NCBI GenBank assembly: GCA_905250025.1 | Contig: CAJNOJ010000090.1 | Coordinates: forward strand, 124,001 to 188,000 | Length of the DNA stretch: 64,000 nt | Direction: 5' to 3' | DNA from: Adineta ricciae | Taxonomy: Eukaryota; Rotifera; Eurotatoria; Adinetida; Adinetidae | Part shown: positions 25,103-37,470 of the stretch, piece after piece | Layout: each line of letters begins with the position of its first letter | Position numbering within the stretch: the stretch's first letter is position 1 | The notes under the pieces: generated by a model | Told to the model about the DNA's origin: nothing | Databases searched by the model: none | The model's input: only the letters and a program-made list of their open reading frames with translations | Position numbers and translations under genes: made by a program

Positions 25103-25852
25103 ATGTCGGACCAAACCGGATCAGCTGATACATCGAGTTCCTCTGACCTTAAAGCCGGCCATGCTCCAGCTAGTACGTTGTTGTTTTTATTGTGCATTTA
25201 TACGTTGAAAAACAATTGAATATATCGAAATTTCTCAGATAAAGTTGGTGGCATGCGTGTCGGTGCACCTCGTCCACGTCATACATCACATGGTGAAGAA
25301 AAGAGTGCTGGCGACAATGTAGAAAGCGGACAAGAAACAACAGGCGACAATAAAGCTGCTCAAGAAGGTGGTGCTGGCAATACAACCGGAGATGCCAATG
25401 ATGACCAAGCATCCGGGTAAAAATGTCGATTAGGAAAACGATTGAATTGTATAGTTTCTATTCTAGAGCTGTTGCTAATCGTGCAGCAGGTGAAATGGTT
25501 GCTGGCACATTCGTACCAGTATGTAAACAGTTGATAACTCAGATTTCGTTCGATGTGCAGGAAAATGAGACTTTAAGTGAAAGTAGCGTGGGTAGTGGGA
25601 TAGGATCGAATACCATCTTTCGATATTTACTAAACAAGTCAACTTATCGAGTAACCTGCGAACAAACTGGAACAAGGACGTTTATTTTCATCGAACAGAT
25701 TTGACACGTTATTCTTTTAGATTAAAGAAGCTTTTCCAACTGAAGCTGTGAAACATATTCATGATAAACCTGGCGTACATCCCAAGCACGATATTCATAC
25801 TCATGGACGACATGATGATCAACGATTCATAAATCAACCACGTAAACAATAG
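25103..25852 (+). CDS. DAP: Death-associated protein 1 (DAP) family
   Basis: Small proline-rich regulator known as a negative regulator of autophagy; vertebrate Dap proteins have also been found in the exit tunnel of dormant ribosomes. Four exons (25103-25172, 25239-25416, 25467-25518, 25721-25852) give 143 codons, against about 102 in mammals. Family landmarks are LKAGHAPANKVGGMRV near the N-terminus and the C-terminal segment IHDKPGVHPKHDIHTHGRH ending in FINQPRKQ. The extra length is a Gly/Asn/Glu-rich acidic linker in the middle (residues 45-85). Poly(A) signal at 25986-25991. Confidence 0.85.
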
Positions 25853-26400
25853 ACAGTTAACTTCTTCCAAACACTACTAAACAACAAGAATAATATAAAG
25901 TTAGACGTTTGTGAATTTCAGGTGATGGTTTACGCTTTTCATATTTGATTCTTTTTGTTTTTTGTTGTTGAAAAAAGAACACATCAATAAATATTCAAGC
26001 ATACTTCCAGTTAAAGAATGTCTGTCTTTATCTTTTCAAGATGTCATTCACAGTTTGTCAAATCTAGGAGTTAAAAAGAACAAGGTAGATAAGTCATGTG
26101 TTCCACACGCTTCTTCTTTGCTTTCTTTCTAATCAGTTGCAATAATTCTATTTACATGACGTCAACATACATAACGAATCATGACAGGTAGATGCGAAGT
26201 GTAAACTGCTTGGCTTGTTTCTTTTGTTTACCGAAAAGAGAAAAAACCTAGATAGAGGCAGATTTCACTCGAAAAAAAAGATTTTTCACGAATGAAAACG
26301 ACCAGTTTTTACATGACTAATACTTTGCTTCATCTGATGTACCGATTGTTACTGAGTCTTATTCTTCTAGATGTTATACTTAGAGTTACTTTGAAGAACA
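25853..26400. other. Spacer between DAP and DSTYK
   Basis: 548 bp. AATAAA at 25986-25991 ends the DAP transcript; the rest is AT-rich with no gene visible. Confidence 0.5.
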
Positions 26401-29400
26401 ATGACTGAAAAACCAAGATCAGTGATGAGAAGAAATCATGGTGAAAAATTATCACCATCATCTCCGCGAGCCACTAGTCCCACACCGTCCACGACTTCGT
26501 CGACGTTGACGCAGCAATTTGCAGACATTATACGGCGGTATAATTACTACTGTGAACATATTCAACGCATTCTCAAAGACACAGATAAATCTTATGGTGA
26601 AATCAATGATACTCGTGTTCTTTCGTCTGGTATGAGAGTTGCCATCGAAAATCAACATGTATAGCGTGATTTCTTTTTCCAGAAAAAGTTTCGCGAATGC
26701 ATTTGTCGAAAGCAGATCGGGATTTTTTGGATGCACTCGAAACACGGCCATTAGCACTGATCATATGTTCTCAAACGTATAATGGCAAATCGCGTTTTGT
26801 GAACGAGTTGCTAAACGAATCTTTATTACCTGAAGCGCCTGTTATTAATCAATATGATGTGGTGCGAATGGTTCGAATCAAGGTAGAGGTTCGTTAGTGT
26901 TTTTATACTTTTTTTTTAGTTCACAAGGCACATGTGAATACTTATCAAAGCTTGATTTAATTATATTTCGTTTAGAATCATCCGGTGCAGGGTGCTAGCT
27001 TGAACATATCCGGTTCTTTTGAGATTATTAATCCTGATAATATGTATAAAAATGTCTCCTGGACAACTGTTCCTCGTGATGATCTTGTTGTCAATGGTAC
27101 CGGTGATCTTCATCCTTTAGCAGAGCATGATGATGAGAATGATCAACAAGAAACGGCATCGCTTGAAATACGTAAACCTTTAGAACTACTCAACGATGAT
27201 TTACAAATAGTCATTACACCTTCCAATCAAACACTAAATATGAAACAAATCTATACTCAAATAACTGAAAATGTGGTTCCTATATTCATTTATGTGATTG
27301 AACAAGATACTTTATCATCAAATGATATTGAAGAATTGAGATTCTTCCGTTCGATTGTACCGAATGAGCCAATCTTATTTATACGAATCGATCAATCTAC
27401 TAAGTAAAGGAAAACTTTGTCATGTTTCAATTGCATTCTTTGTTTTTCTAGTTCGATGAATGTCGGTGAAACATCATGCGTTCAAATCTTTAGGTAAAAC
27501 ACAATTATTTTTATAAATATGATAAATTTCGATTTTAGACAATTATGTGACCTTGGTTTTCTTTCGATATTGGGTAATACCACTGGTGATATGTCACCAG
27601 ACACAGCTCCACTCTTTCAAAGCGATATTATCGACAATGGTTTAGTTAACTTCACACATTTCCTAACCTACATACGTAAACACATTGATCGGTTAACCAT
27701 TCGTGCAGGTAAGGTCGAGTCTACTATTTGTATCGATCTTTATTCTATCGGTACTTCCGATTCTAGTGAGTATTCTTCAACGATCGCATGAGATCTGTTT
27801 GGATCTATTTAATGATAGTGCATTCGATATGGCTAGGTGAAATGACCTTCTTTACGGTTTTATTTTACTGAATGAAAAGCCTCTGTTTTTCTAGAGATAT
27901 TCTCATTACACCGAAGCGATTGAGTTATACGCGTGAAAGAGAAAAGAATCTCTATGAATCACTGATTGCTTTGACAAATTCGAAACAAAATGAAATTCAG
28001 AAATTGATTCTGCAAGCTATCAGCGAAATGCACGAAACTCTTGCCGATCAAGCTTGTTCAGTTGACATTCCCGGTATCGAACTAACTGATCAATTAACTG
28101 TTAAACATGCGCGAGATTTAAAGAAATGTACGACTTATATCCAAGAATTTATTCTGATCAAATTAAATGAAACGATTGCAAATAAATTACTCGACTCGAT
28201 CAACATTCTACACGATAATTATGTTGGAACGTTGACACGTTGTCTATTTAGTTTAGAAAATAATGCTAGCGATGCAGATGAATCGGAATTATCAACCAGT
28301 AAAGCACTTCAAGAGGTGAACAGACAGAAATATATTGAGATTCTATTTTGCTCATTCGCATAATTTAGATTCTCCATTCAGCGTATGAAGTGAATATAAC
28401 TTTACCGGCAGACTCAAATCTCTTTCAAATTCTAATTGATAAAATGAAAGAAGTAAAATTCTTCGAATCGATTTCACTTACACTCCTTTTCGATCGATTT
28501 AGTTATTTCGAACATTTAGCTGGAGTCAATGTCCACGCATCGATCCTGAATTTAAACGTTCAGTGGCGCTCGATATCTTGAATGGTCTCAGTGAAGTCAA
28601 GTAAGATCATCGTTGTTTGATCGATTCCACTTCGGTATGTCTAAATAGATTAGCCAAGAGCGTTTGTACACAATTGAACGATCGCATTCGCATGTCGCAT
28701 GAGAATTTTGAAACTCTACTCAAACAACTTGAACATCGTCATTCGGATCGATTGAAAACTACTGAGGATAAACAACAACGTGTGAGAAAGGAATACACGC
28801 CGAAGATTGCTCGATTGTTGTTGGAAAGTACGTCGTTGAAAGATCTTATTGAGTACGGTCTACCGAAACAAGGACGAGAAGTTGGACGTGGACAATATGG
28901 AATCGTTTACGAATGCAAAAGTTGGGCAAATCATCTATCATGTGTTATTAAATCGGTTATGCCACCAGATGACCGTCATTGGAATGATTTAGCTCTAGAA
29001 TTCCACTACTTAAGGTAGAGAAATGTTGACAGACCTGATCGATTATCGAGAGAAAATTTAATATTATAGGCGAATTCCCGAACATCCACGAATTGTTAAA
29101 CTAATTGGATCAGTTATCGATTATACAAATCCAGATCAAACGCCCGTTCTCCTAATAATGGAAAGATTAAAGCGTGATTTGTATGCAGCTTTGAAAACTC
29201 GACTAGATTTCTCGACTAGGTATTTACGAACAAAGACTGAATATCTTCTGTACAAAAACGTCCTTTCTCTTATAGAATGCGTATTGCATTAGATGTAGTC
29301 GAAGGTTTAAGATATCTACACGGCTTAGGTCTAGTGCATCGTGATATAAAATTGAAAAATGTTTTGGTAGGTGCCATATCCATTCGAATCCATCTCTTTC

Positions 29401-29876
29401 CACGTGTATCATTATTTCAGTTAGATGATGCTAACCGCGTACGTATTACCGATCTTGGTTTCTGTAAACCGGAGGTAATGATGAGTGGTTCTCTCGTCGG
29501 AAGTAAGTCAATCTGTTGTCTATCTACCATTTGTAATCCTATTCGATATGTAGCGCCAATTCATATGGCACCCGAGTTGTTTACTTCAAAATATGACCAT
29601 ACGGTTGATGTTTACGCATTCGGTATTCTATTTTGGTACATATGTTCGAATGGTGTGAAATTACCAACGAATTTCGATGTTTGTTCATCAAAAGATATTC
29701 TCTGGTCAGCAGTTAAAAAAGGTGTACGACCTGAACGTTTAATGGACTTTAGTGATGAGTGTTGGGAAATCATGACGAAGTGTTGGGATACTCAACCATC
29801 ACAGCGACCTTATTTGGGTGAAGTTCAAGAGAAAATTGAACAAATTCTGAATAATTCACGAACAACAACTAGTTAA
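26401..29876 (+). CDS. DSTYK: Dual serine/threonine and tyrosine protein kinase
   Basis: Cytoplasmic kinase linked in vertebrates to FGF/ERK signalling and cell death. Thirteen exons (26401-26629, 26683-26882, 26976-27403, 27452-27493, 27539-27708, 27897-28315, 28369-28452, 28503-28600, 28649-29014, 29070-29219, 29276-29366, 29421-29502, 29554-29876) give 893 codons, near the ~929 of the human protein. The N-terminal two thirds has a degenerate P-loop-like segment ([16 protein letters not shown]). The kinase domain begins about residue 600: glycine loop [29 protein letters not shown], catalytic [37 protein letters not shown] and [18 protein letters not shown] replaces DFG, as in the family. 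Exon 6 uses the second of two adjacent AG acceptors, chosen to keep frame. This kinase domain is very strongly conserved. Confidence 0.96.
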
Positions 29877-30254
29877 GTTTGACTTCTGTTCCATTCTTTT
29901 CCCATTTTCTCTTTGTGTTCGTAAATGAATAATTATTGAAAAAAAACACACGCAGCATCGAAAAATCCACTGTCAGATTTCTTATCTGTTCCTTCTTCTC
30001 TATAAATATGTCTAAATTTCTCTTTCATCTATATCATGAATTTCTTGCTTTTATCTAACAGTGAATATTCATGAATCATTTGTTTTTTTCCGCATCGTAG
30101 TTACATATACCAGCTGTAAATTTTCTGTGTTGAAGAGGATTATTCTTTATTTGTATTTTTCTTTCTGCTGTCTTCTCTACATCTTTCTCTGGAAAGCGGT
30201 AATACAGAACATATGTCGACAAATATAAAGCGAATCAATTTAATTCTATTTCAG
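29877..30254. other. Spacer between DSTYK and myosin-Id
   Basis: 378 bp of AT-rich sequence. It ends in a pyrimidine-rich acceptor (attctatttcag) whose AG (30253-30254) directly precedes the myosin start codon. Confidence 0.6.
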
Positions 30255-33200
30255 ATGACAACAGACTCGATTGAATATGAGGGAACCGATCTTGGCGTTG
30301 GTGACTTCATTCTTTTGTCAGACATAACCATGGAAACATTTGTTGAAAATCTGAAAATACGGTTCGAATGATGATATGTTCTTTGATCATGTCAATATCT
30401 TATTTCCTTCTAGTTTTGAGAAAGGACGCATCTACACATATATCGGCGAAGTTTGTCAATGAAGTCTCATGAAAAACTTCTCTAAATTATAAATTTAGGT
30501 TCTTGTCAGTATGAATCCTTATCGCGAATTACCACTCTATAGTCCGGAGTATATACAAAGTTATAAAGGATGTGATATGTTTGAAAGATCTGCACATATA
30601 TTTGCACTTGCTGAAGCAGCATATCGAACGTTGAAACAATATTCTGCAAGTAGTTGTATCGTGATATCTGGTAAATAGAATTGCTCAATCCAAACGAACT
30701 AATGCACTTTGTTTTGCTTTTCGAAATCGATCAGGAGAGTCAGGTTCAGGCAAGACTGAAGCATCGAAAATAATCTTACGGTATATCACAGCAGTAACGA
30801 ATGTATCAAATCAAACAGAAATTCAGAGGTAATAGAACGAAGATGATTGCTTGTCAATTTACTCCAGTTCGATTAGAATTAGTAACATTTTGATTCAAAC
30901 GAATGTGATTCTCGAAGCTTTTGGAAATAGTCGAACGAATCGAAATGATAATAGTAGTCGATTTGGTAAATATATGGATTTGAATTTTGATTATAAGTTT
31001 GAGCCAATGGGAGGAAAAATACAACATTACTTACTCGAGAAATCACGCGTGGTCAAACAGCAACTCGGCGAAAGAAACTTTCACGCATTCTATCAACTAT
31101 TGTCAAATGAAGATTCGTTAAAAACTTACGGATTTCGTCTCCAACCTGAAGAGTATCATTACATTAATCAAGGCAATTGTTGTCGGTTAGAAAGAATAGA
31201 CGATAAGAGAAATTTTGAACAAGTTATAGAAGCATTCCATACGGTTGGCTTTACGGAAGACGAGATCACCACAGTGTGGAAAATTGTAGGAGCGATTATT
31301 CATTTGGTAAATCTGATCGAGTGAACATGAGTCGAGTTTAATTTGTAAATATTCTTCAGGGAAATTTAACGTTTGTTGATGTTGATGGTGAACATTGTTC
31401 AGTAAAACGAATCGATGATGAAACTGATCCACTTCTATGGATATCGAAACTCTTAGAATGTGAACAATCGGAGATCCTGTCCGCATTAACTTCCCGTGTT
31501 GTCGCTGCGCGCAACGAAGTGTTTCAAACGAGACAAAATATAACACGAGCTTGTTACGGACGAGATGCTTTGAGTAAGGTACGTGTACATAATTGAAAAA
31601 GCGTAGAATAACACCTTTTATATTCAGATGTTCTTATTCGTACGCGGTAAGATTCGAAGGAAAAAAAATGCATGTTTGCCTCCTCTTCTTCTTTTCACTT
31701 TGTATAATGGGCACTAGTAGCGAGTGGGAAAACTTTGTTTTACTATATGAAAACTAATATTAACCTTCAATTGCTTACAGTTGTCATGTTCAATTACTAT
31801 CGTGTTCTATTTAGGCTTTGTATGAACGTTTATTCGAGTGGTTAGTGAGATACATCAATAAAACTTTATCACAAGTCAGTCAAGAGCAGATTGATTATCC
31901 TTTTCGACGAGTATATACTTCAGTGGTGATTGGTATTCTGGATATATACGGTTTTGAAATCTGTGAGAATAATAGGTAAAACCGGTTGGTTCTCGAAGAA
32001 GATTTTGCGATTTATTTGTTTTGAATAGTTTCGAACAATTATGTATCAACTATTGCAATGAGAAATTGCAACAATTATTCATTGAACTTGTCCTTAGACA
32101 GGAACAAGACGAGTACGAGTGTGAAGACATCACTTGGCAACATGTATGAATCGATTTCTCCAGTTGGACTTCTCAAATATATCGATAAGTTTAGGTGGAA
32201 TACTTCGATAATAAAATAATATGCGATCTAATCGATCAACCACGCCACAGCATCCTCGCATATCTCGATGAAGCATGTCAAATCGTAGGAACAGTAACAG
32301 ATGACATGTTCCTCAATTCGATCAATCAAGCATTCAAAACTCATCCTCATTACTCCAGCTGGGAAGTAAGTTTCATACAACAGTCGCAATCGAATTGTCT
32401 GTTATTCAATCTGTAAGACTGCACCAAGTGATAAAGCATGGAAGAATATTGATACAAATAAACTTTTCCTCATTCGTCACTACGCAGGTATGAATATCCT
32501 TCAACTAACGATCGAATAACATCCAGCTTTTCTAGGTGATGTGATTTATTCTGTCGATGGTTTTCTAGACAAAAACCGGGATCCATTATTCGATGATTTT
32601 AAACGGCTATTGTATCATAGCCAAAATCCCATTCTATCTTCCATGTGGCCTGAGGGAGAAAAGAGTATTACATCTATATCACGACGACCACTGACAATAG
32701 GAACAGTGTTTCAAAATTCTATGACAAGTCTTTGTAATCTACTTTCCTCAAAAGTATGAAAGAAACATTGTGTTTGTGTCTTCTTATCGTTCGTGTTTAG
32801 CAACCATTCTATGTTCGATGCATAAAACCCAACGTGGAAAAATCCGAGGATCTATTCGATCAAACGCTGATCGAGCATCAGATTGCATATTTAGGCTTGC
32901 TAGAAAACGTTCGTGTTCGTCGAGCAGGTAGATTTTAATAAAATACAAACGAAAACCACATGATTTGCGCCATTAAGGTTTCTGTCACCGGATTTCTTAC
33001 GAACGATTTGTTCAACGGTAAAACAATCGGCTTGCCAATCATCCCTGTTGATCATCTATTTTAGTTATAAGATAATCGATTGTGTTCGTTCGAAATTACA
33101 TCCACATGGACCGTTTACTAGAGAAAGTGCTACTTACATTTGTGAGGAACTTCATATTAACGAAGATGTTGTTTATGGAAATACGAAATTATTCGTTAAA

Positions 33201-34518
33201 CATCCGTTCGTTTGCAAATCGATTTGACAAAAACACGATTTATTCGACTTTATTTGTAGAACTTCACTGTTTCAACTTGAAAGGAAACGAAGAGAAGGTT
33301 TAGAGTCGATTATAACTATTTTGCAAAAAGTATGACATATAAATATACCATCTGAATGGTTCCTTTTATTTATTTCAGTCAATCCGTTCATGGAGTCAAT
33401 GCCGTAGATATCGACGGGAAAATGCAGCAGTTAAAATACAAAGTTTCTATCGAAAATATCGTGCTCGAAGATACATTTTTCAAGTCAATGATACATTCAG
33501 GTAATCGTTTTGCACTGCTGTGGGAATGCAATAACAGCTAATTTCTATAGTGACTATCTTGGTAAAATCATCACTTGGCCACCATCAGGATCAAACTTTG
33601 CACCGTTAAATGCTGTTCTCAAACGATTCTATCGACGGTAAGAAGTTGTCGTAATTTTACTTTGTTATATATACAAACACTTCAATTAGATGGCGTCTTA
33701 ATCGAATCAAACTTCTCTTGCCGTTAGCACAACAAGAGGCATTCGATTGTAAACTATTCGCTAGTCAATACCTTCACAACAGATCGTCCTTTTTCGATAT
33801 AAGTATTTACCAACAATGGAAAGGTGATTATTTACGTTTAGTAAGTTTTTTTTCCGTTTATATATGCGCTATTGTTTATTTGATTGCTTAGCCTGAAGAG
33901 AATTCTCGTGTTAGTGAATATCGAAAAGCGCTTCATGAAATACGCGCACGTGATAATTTCAGTCAAGTACTCTTTTCCACACTTGCTATCAAAGTATGTC
34001 GAAAATGATGTTAGCGCTTTAGAAAAGAAACCTTCTTCGTCTTCTTCTAGTTAAACAGCCATATGAAAATGGATGAACGTGCCATTATCCTTACAGATAA
34101 AGATATTTATCGAGTTGATCCAAAGAAAAATTTTCAGTTCAAAAAGCTCGGTACACCGGTTGATGATATTGTTGGTTTGAGTGTGACACCTGGCAGAGAA
34201 CAATTAATTGTTGTGCACTTAAGTTCGAACCATGATTTAGTCTTTTATATGCAGACGAAAGTTGATCGAGTAGGAGAATTTGTTGGCCACATCGCAAAAT
34301 TGAAGAACAAGTATGAAATTTCACTTCCTATTTTTAACCATCCTCTTGAATGTCTTTATTTTAGTTCCAAATTCTTTGTTGATGTTCAACGCTATGTTTC
34401 AGCTTACGTTCTCAAATATAAATATGTGATCAATGTTGTATGGGACGATGTGGACAAAGTTGAATTTCGGAAAGGCTCAAACAACAATATTTCTTTGATG
34501 ATACCAGTTATCATATAG
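30255..34518 (+). CDS. MYO1D: Unconventional class I myosin, Myo1d-like
   Basis: Single-headed actin motor that links membranes to actin; Myo1d sets left-right chirality in flies and vertebrates. Twenty-one exons join into 1018 codons (human ~1006), from 30255-30361 to 34365-34518. Head motifs: P-loop [12 protein letters not shown], switch [21 protein letters not shown], switch [10 protein letters not shown], actin-binding region VRCIKPN and the converter start [13 protein letters not shown]. Two IQ-type calmodulin sites follow in [19 protein letters not shown] and [19 protein letters not shown]. The tail is a TH1 membrane-binding domain ([22 protein letters not shown]-like [17 protein letters not shown]), with no SH3 domain, as expected for short-tailed class I. 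Intron 34311-34364 is 54 nt and free of in-frame stops. Poly(A) signal at 34602-34607. Confidence 0.96.
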
Positions 34519-34642
34519 ATCAACACTGTACAACAATGACTAATAATCTTGTTCTTGTTTCATCAGTACTTTTTCTTACAATTGCTTTTATTTCGGGTAA
34601 TAATAAATGAGCTGAAAAAGAGTACAGAACGTTTAAGCAAAG

Positions 34643-36725
34643 TCAAAAGTAGTATTTTTCGGTCGATCTGAGATATCCAGACGCGATGGATCGTCCACTG
34701 ATTGTTAAAACTGAGTCGTTAAGTAAAACGCTCTTATGATACATTCGGCCATAGTTGAGTATATGTGAAGTCGACCACGATTTTGTCATAGGATCATATA
34801 ATTCCGAGACGGTTGGATGTGTTTCATTTGTCCAATCAAAACCACCTGTTGCCAGTGCCTTGCCTGATGGTAAAAGTGTCAACGTAAATAATGCTCGCCG
34901 ATATTTCATCGATCCTACTAACGTGAATTGGTTGGAGGTAACGTTATAAATTTCTGCACTCGAAAACGACATTGACACACCGTCACCACCGCCAGCAATA
35001 AGAACGGTTCCATCATTTAATAAGAGCGCGGAATGATAGGCTCTATACTCGTTCATATTGGTGGCAGTAGCAGTCCAAGTGCCACCAGTATAGAGTTCTG
35101 CTTGAGAGATAAGATGGCTTTTAGCGTCGAAACCACCGGTAACAAGCACTGTGGCTTTATCACCGAGTATTGTACTGGTAAACTCCGCACGCGAAGACAA
35201 CATAGTGCTTGGATTTGTAAACGTGTTTGATGATGGGTTAAAGATTTCTGCAGTGGCAGTGCTTTTACCGCTAGCATTAAACCCACCTGCTATGAGTATT
35301 TGCTCGTTACCAAGCAGCACAGCCGTATGTGAATAACGAGGATAGGACATATTTGCAGATAATAAGCTCCACGTTCTTCTTAAACTATCATATACTTCAG
35401 CACTTTGACTATACAAAGGATAACGACTACCTGCAGCTAAAGCCCTCGTACCATTTGCAAAAGCAGTAAGAGTGTGATCATATCGAACATATTTCATACT
35501 AGGACCAGTAGTCCAGCCAGATGACGAATTATACAATTCAGTCCCCGATGTGACAACGGTTGAATTGATGTAACCACCGGTAACTAAAATGAGTTTATTG
35601 AGAAGTAGGACAGTACCAAACTTCGATCTTGGTCGCATAAGCAATGCATCCATGTTCCAATAGGATGGTAAACTTGTTGTCGTTTCTCTCATTATACTAC
35701 CTGTAATAAACAGAAAGTTGTAGAGATTACATTGCCGCGATTGGCCCAATGCGCAATTCAATCAATATAGTTTCTGTCTACTTTCAAGAACGCGTTGCTA
35801 CATTTTTAAATACGTTTAACGTAGCTCGCGATTTCGATGAAGAGGATTCGTAACAAAAAAAGTAGTTTCTATTAATTCCTAGTCTCTTGCCAACACTAGT
35901 ACTTTGTCGTAGTTTATTTTGCAAAGCATAAATTTACTTGAGGAAAATGTTGATGAAATGGTTTCGTCAGTTTCCAAACCTTGATCGGTATCATTTATCC
36001 CAGTTGATATTAATATGTCTGAAAAAGAAGATAATCAACAACTAAGTTAAAATCATCGAATACATACTTGTAGTTGGTTGGGTTACTTGATCTAAGAACG
36101 AGGAAAAGAACAATCACTCAAACTATCGATGAGGTCCACATACCAGCCTTTGTAGTCGTCGCTATTCCGAACACCTGAGAAGTTGATGATCGAGAATCTT
36201 ACAGGAAAAAAACAAAAATCGCCACTTCAATTCTCCAGTACAAATATGTATTATACATACTCTCCATTGTTGTAGTCGGAGATTGACCTACAATAAACAA
36301 TGAGACACATTAATCTTTTAAACAGATGAACGAACTCGATGTTCGAAATGTGAAACTTTGAATTGGATTTTGAGTAGTAGTTATTGGTTTATCTTAATGA
36401 CAGAAAAATAAATACATGTTGTAAATAATCACACTGATTTCGTTCGAGATAGTTACTAGTTGATATACCCGTTAATGTAGGCATATCTAAATTTATCAAA
36501 AGATCATTTTTCTATAGCAAAATGAATATTTCACTGACTGTCAGATGTTCCACTACTAAGTGTTGCTGTTGTATTTGAAAAATTAGTCGTATTCGATTGA
36601 TTCCTTTTAGCGAGATGCAAAAAATGAGCCAGAAGTGAAATAGTCGTTGCTACTACACTGACCACCACGACACCAATAACTATAAGACGAAGATTCATCG
36701 TTCTAAGTCGCTCAAATGAGTACAA
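34643..36725 (-). CDS. Type II membrane protein with kelch-type beta-propeller
   Basis: Eight exons (36539-36725, 36469-36486, 36357-36392, 36261-36287, 36144-36197, 36068-36091, 35938-36018, 34643-35700) give 494 codons. The first exon encodes a short cytoplasmic start and one hydrophobic anchor (LIVIGVVVVSVVATTISLLA), then an Asn/Ser/Thr stretch with several N-glycosylation sequons. Six small exons add a Ser/Thr-rich stalk. The last exon holds about six kelch-like blades with repeated hydrophobic-VTGG/IAGG motifs (LILVTGGY, QILIAGGFN, TVLVTGGFD, TVLIAGGGD, KALATGGFD), a probable extracellular propeller. Propellers of this kind resemble galactose-oxidase-like bdelloid proteins, but I see no copper site, so ligand and role are unknown. 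The gene is convergent with myosin-Id, 124 nt apart. Confidence 0.8.
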
Positions 36726-37470
36726 AATGAGGAAAATATCGATGTTTTAAGCTAGATGCTCAGCATAACATTTCACCAGATGTTTAATGGAAACTTGCAA
36801 CTTTAATCATCCAAAAACTTCTTTCATCGCTTAACCGTCTGCCAAAATATTCGTCCTTAAGAGTTTATACACACAAAAACAATCACTCAATGAGTTAGTA
36901 TGAAATATTTAATATACCGAAACTATTTTCATTACACATATTCTTAGAGTTAGAAACAATGAACAGATGCTCTTACTAAATATTCAATTATAGAAGTAAA
37001 TCCTTCGTTATCGAGGAAATACCACATATTCGTTCGCGTACTATATTAACTTCTTGAAAAGACAAACATCGTTTTGCTACCGACGGAAATTTGCCTTTGT
37101 ACATCGATATTTTCGATCAAAGAGATGCTCTTCCGTTGTTGACTTCCTTTGTTTAACATGATTCGTGTTGCAAGGTATCAAATAACTGTTTTCGAACTAG
37201 TGTGCATACGGCATTGCTTACAAAATTACATCAGAAAACAGCTCGATAGCATCATTGAACACGTGTCGTTTGCTAAAAGGATAAGACCATTAACAAACAA
37301 TTAGTTGTCATGAAATCTCTGAACACATTTATCCCAGAACATGATCAAATGAAATAATTAGCTGAAGCGAAAAAGAAAACGAGAAATCTACTTTTATTTA
37401 TTCGAACAGAAAGAGCAAGAAAGAGACAAAATGATTGAAGAGATAAACGAATTAGTGAGAATTCTACTGT
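36726..37470. other. Spacer between the kelch gene and Prospero
   Basis: 745 bp holding the Prospero 3' UTR and the upstream region of the kelch gene (both minus strand). No gene seen on either strand. Confidence 0.5.

Noticed and set aside
26866..26876. tRNA B-box-like word (GGTTCGAATCA)
   Set aside because: It is inside a DSTYK coding exon and no matching A-box or cloverleaf surrounds it.
35701..35761. Possible start of the kelch protein at an ATG within 35759-35761
   Set aside because: That stretch is the 3' end of an intron. The acceptor at 35701 joins in frame to the stalk exons and the membrane-anchor exon upstream.
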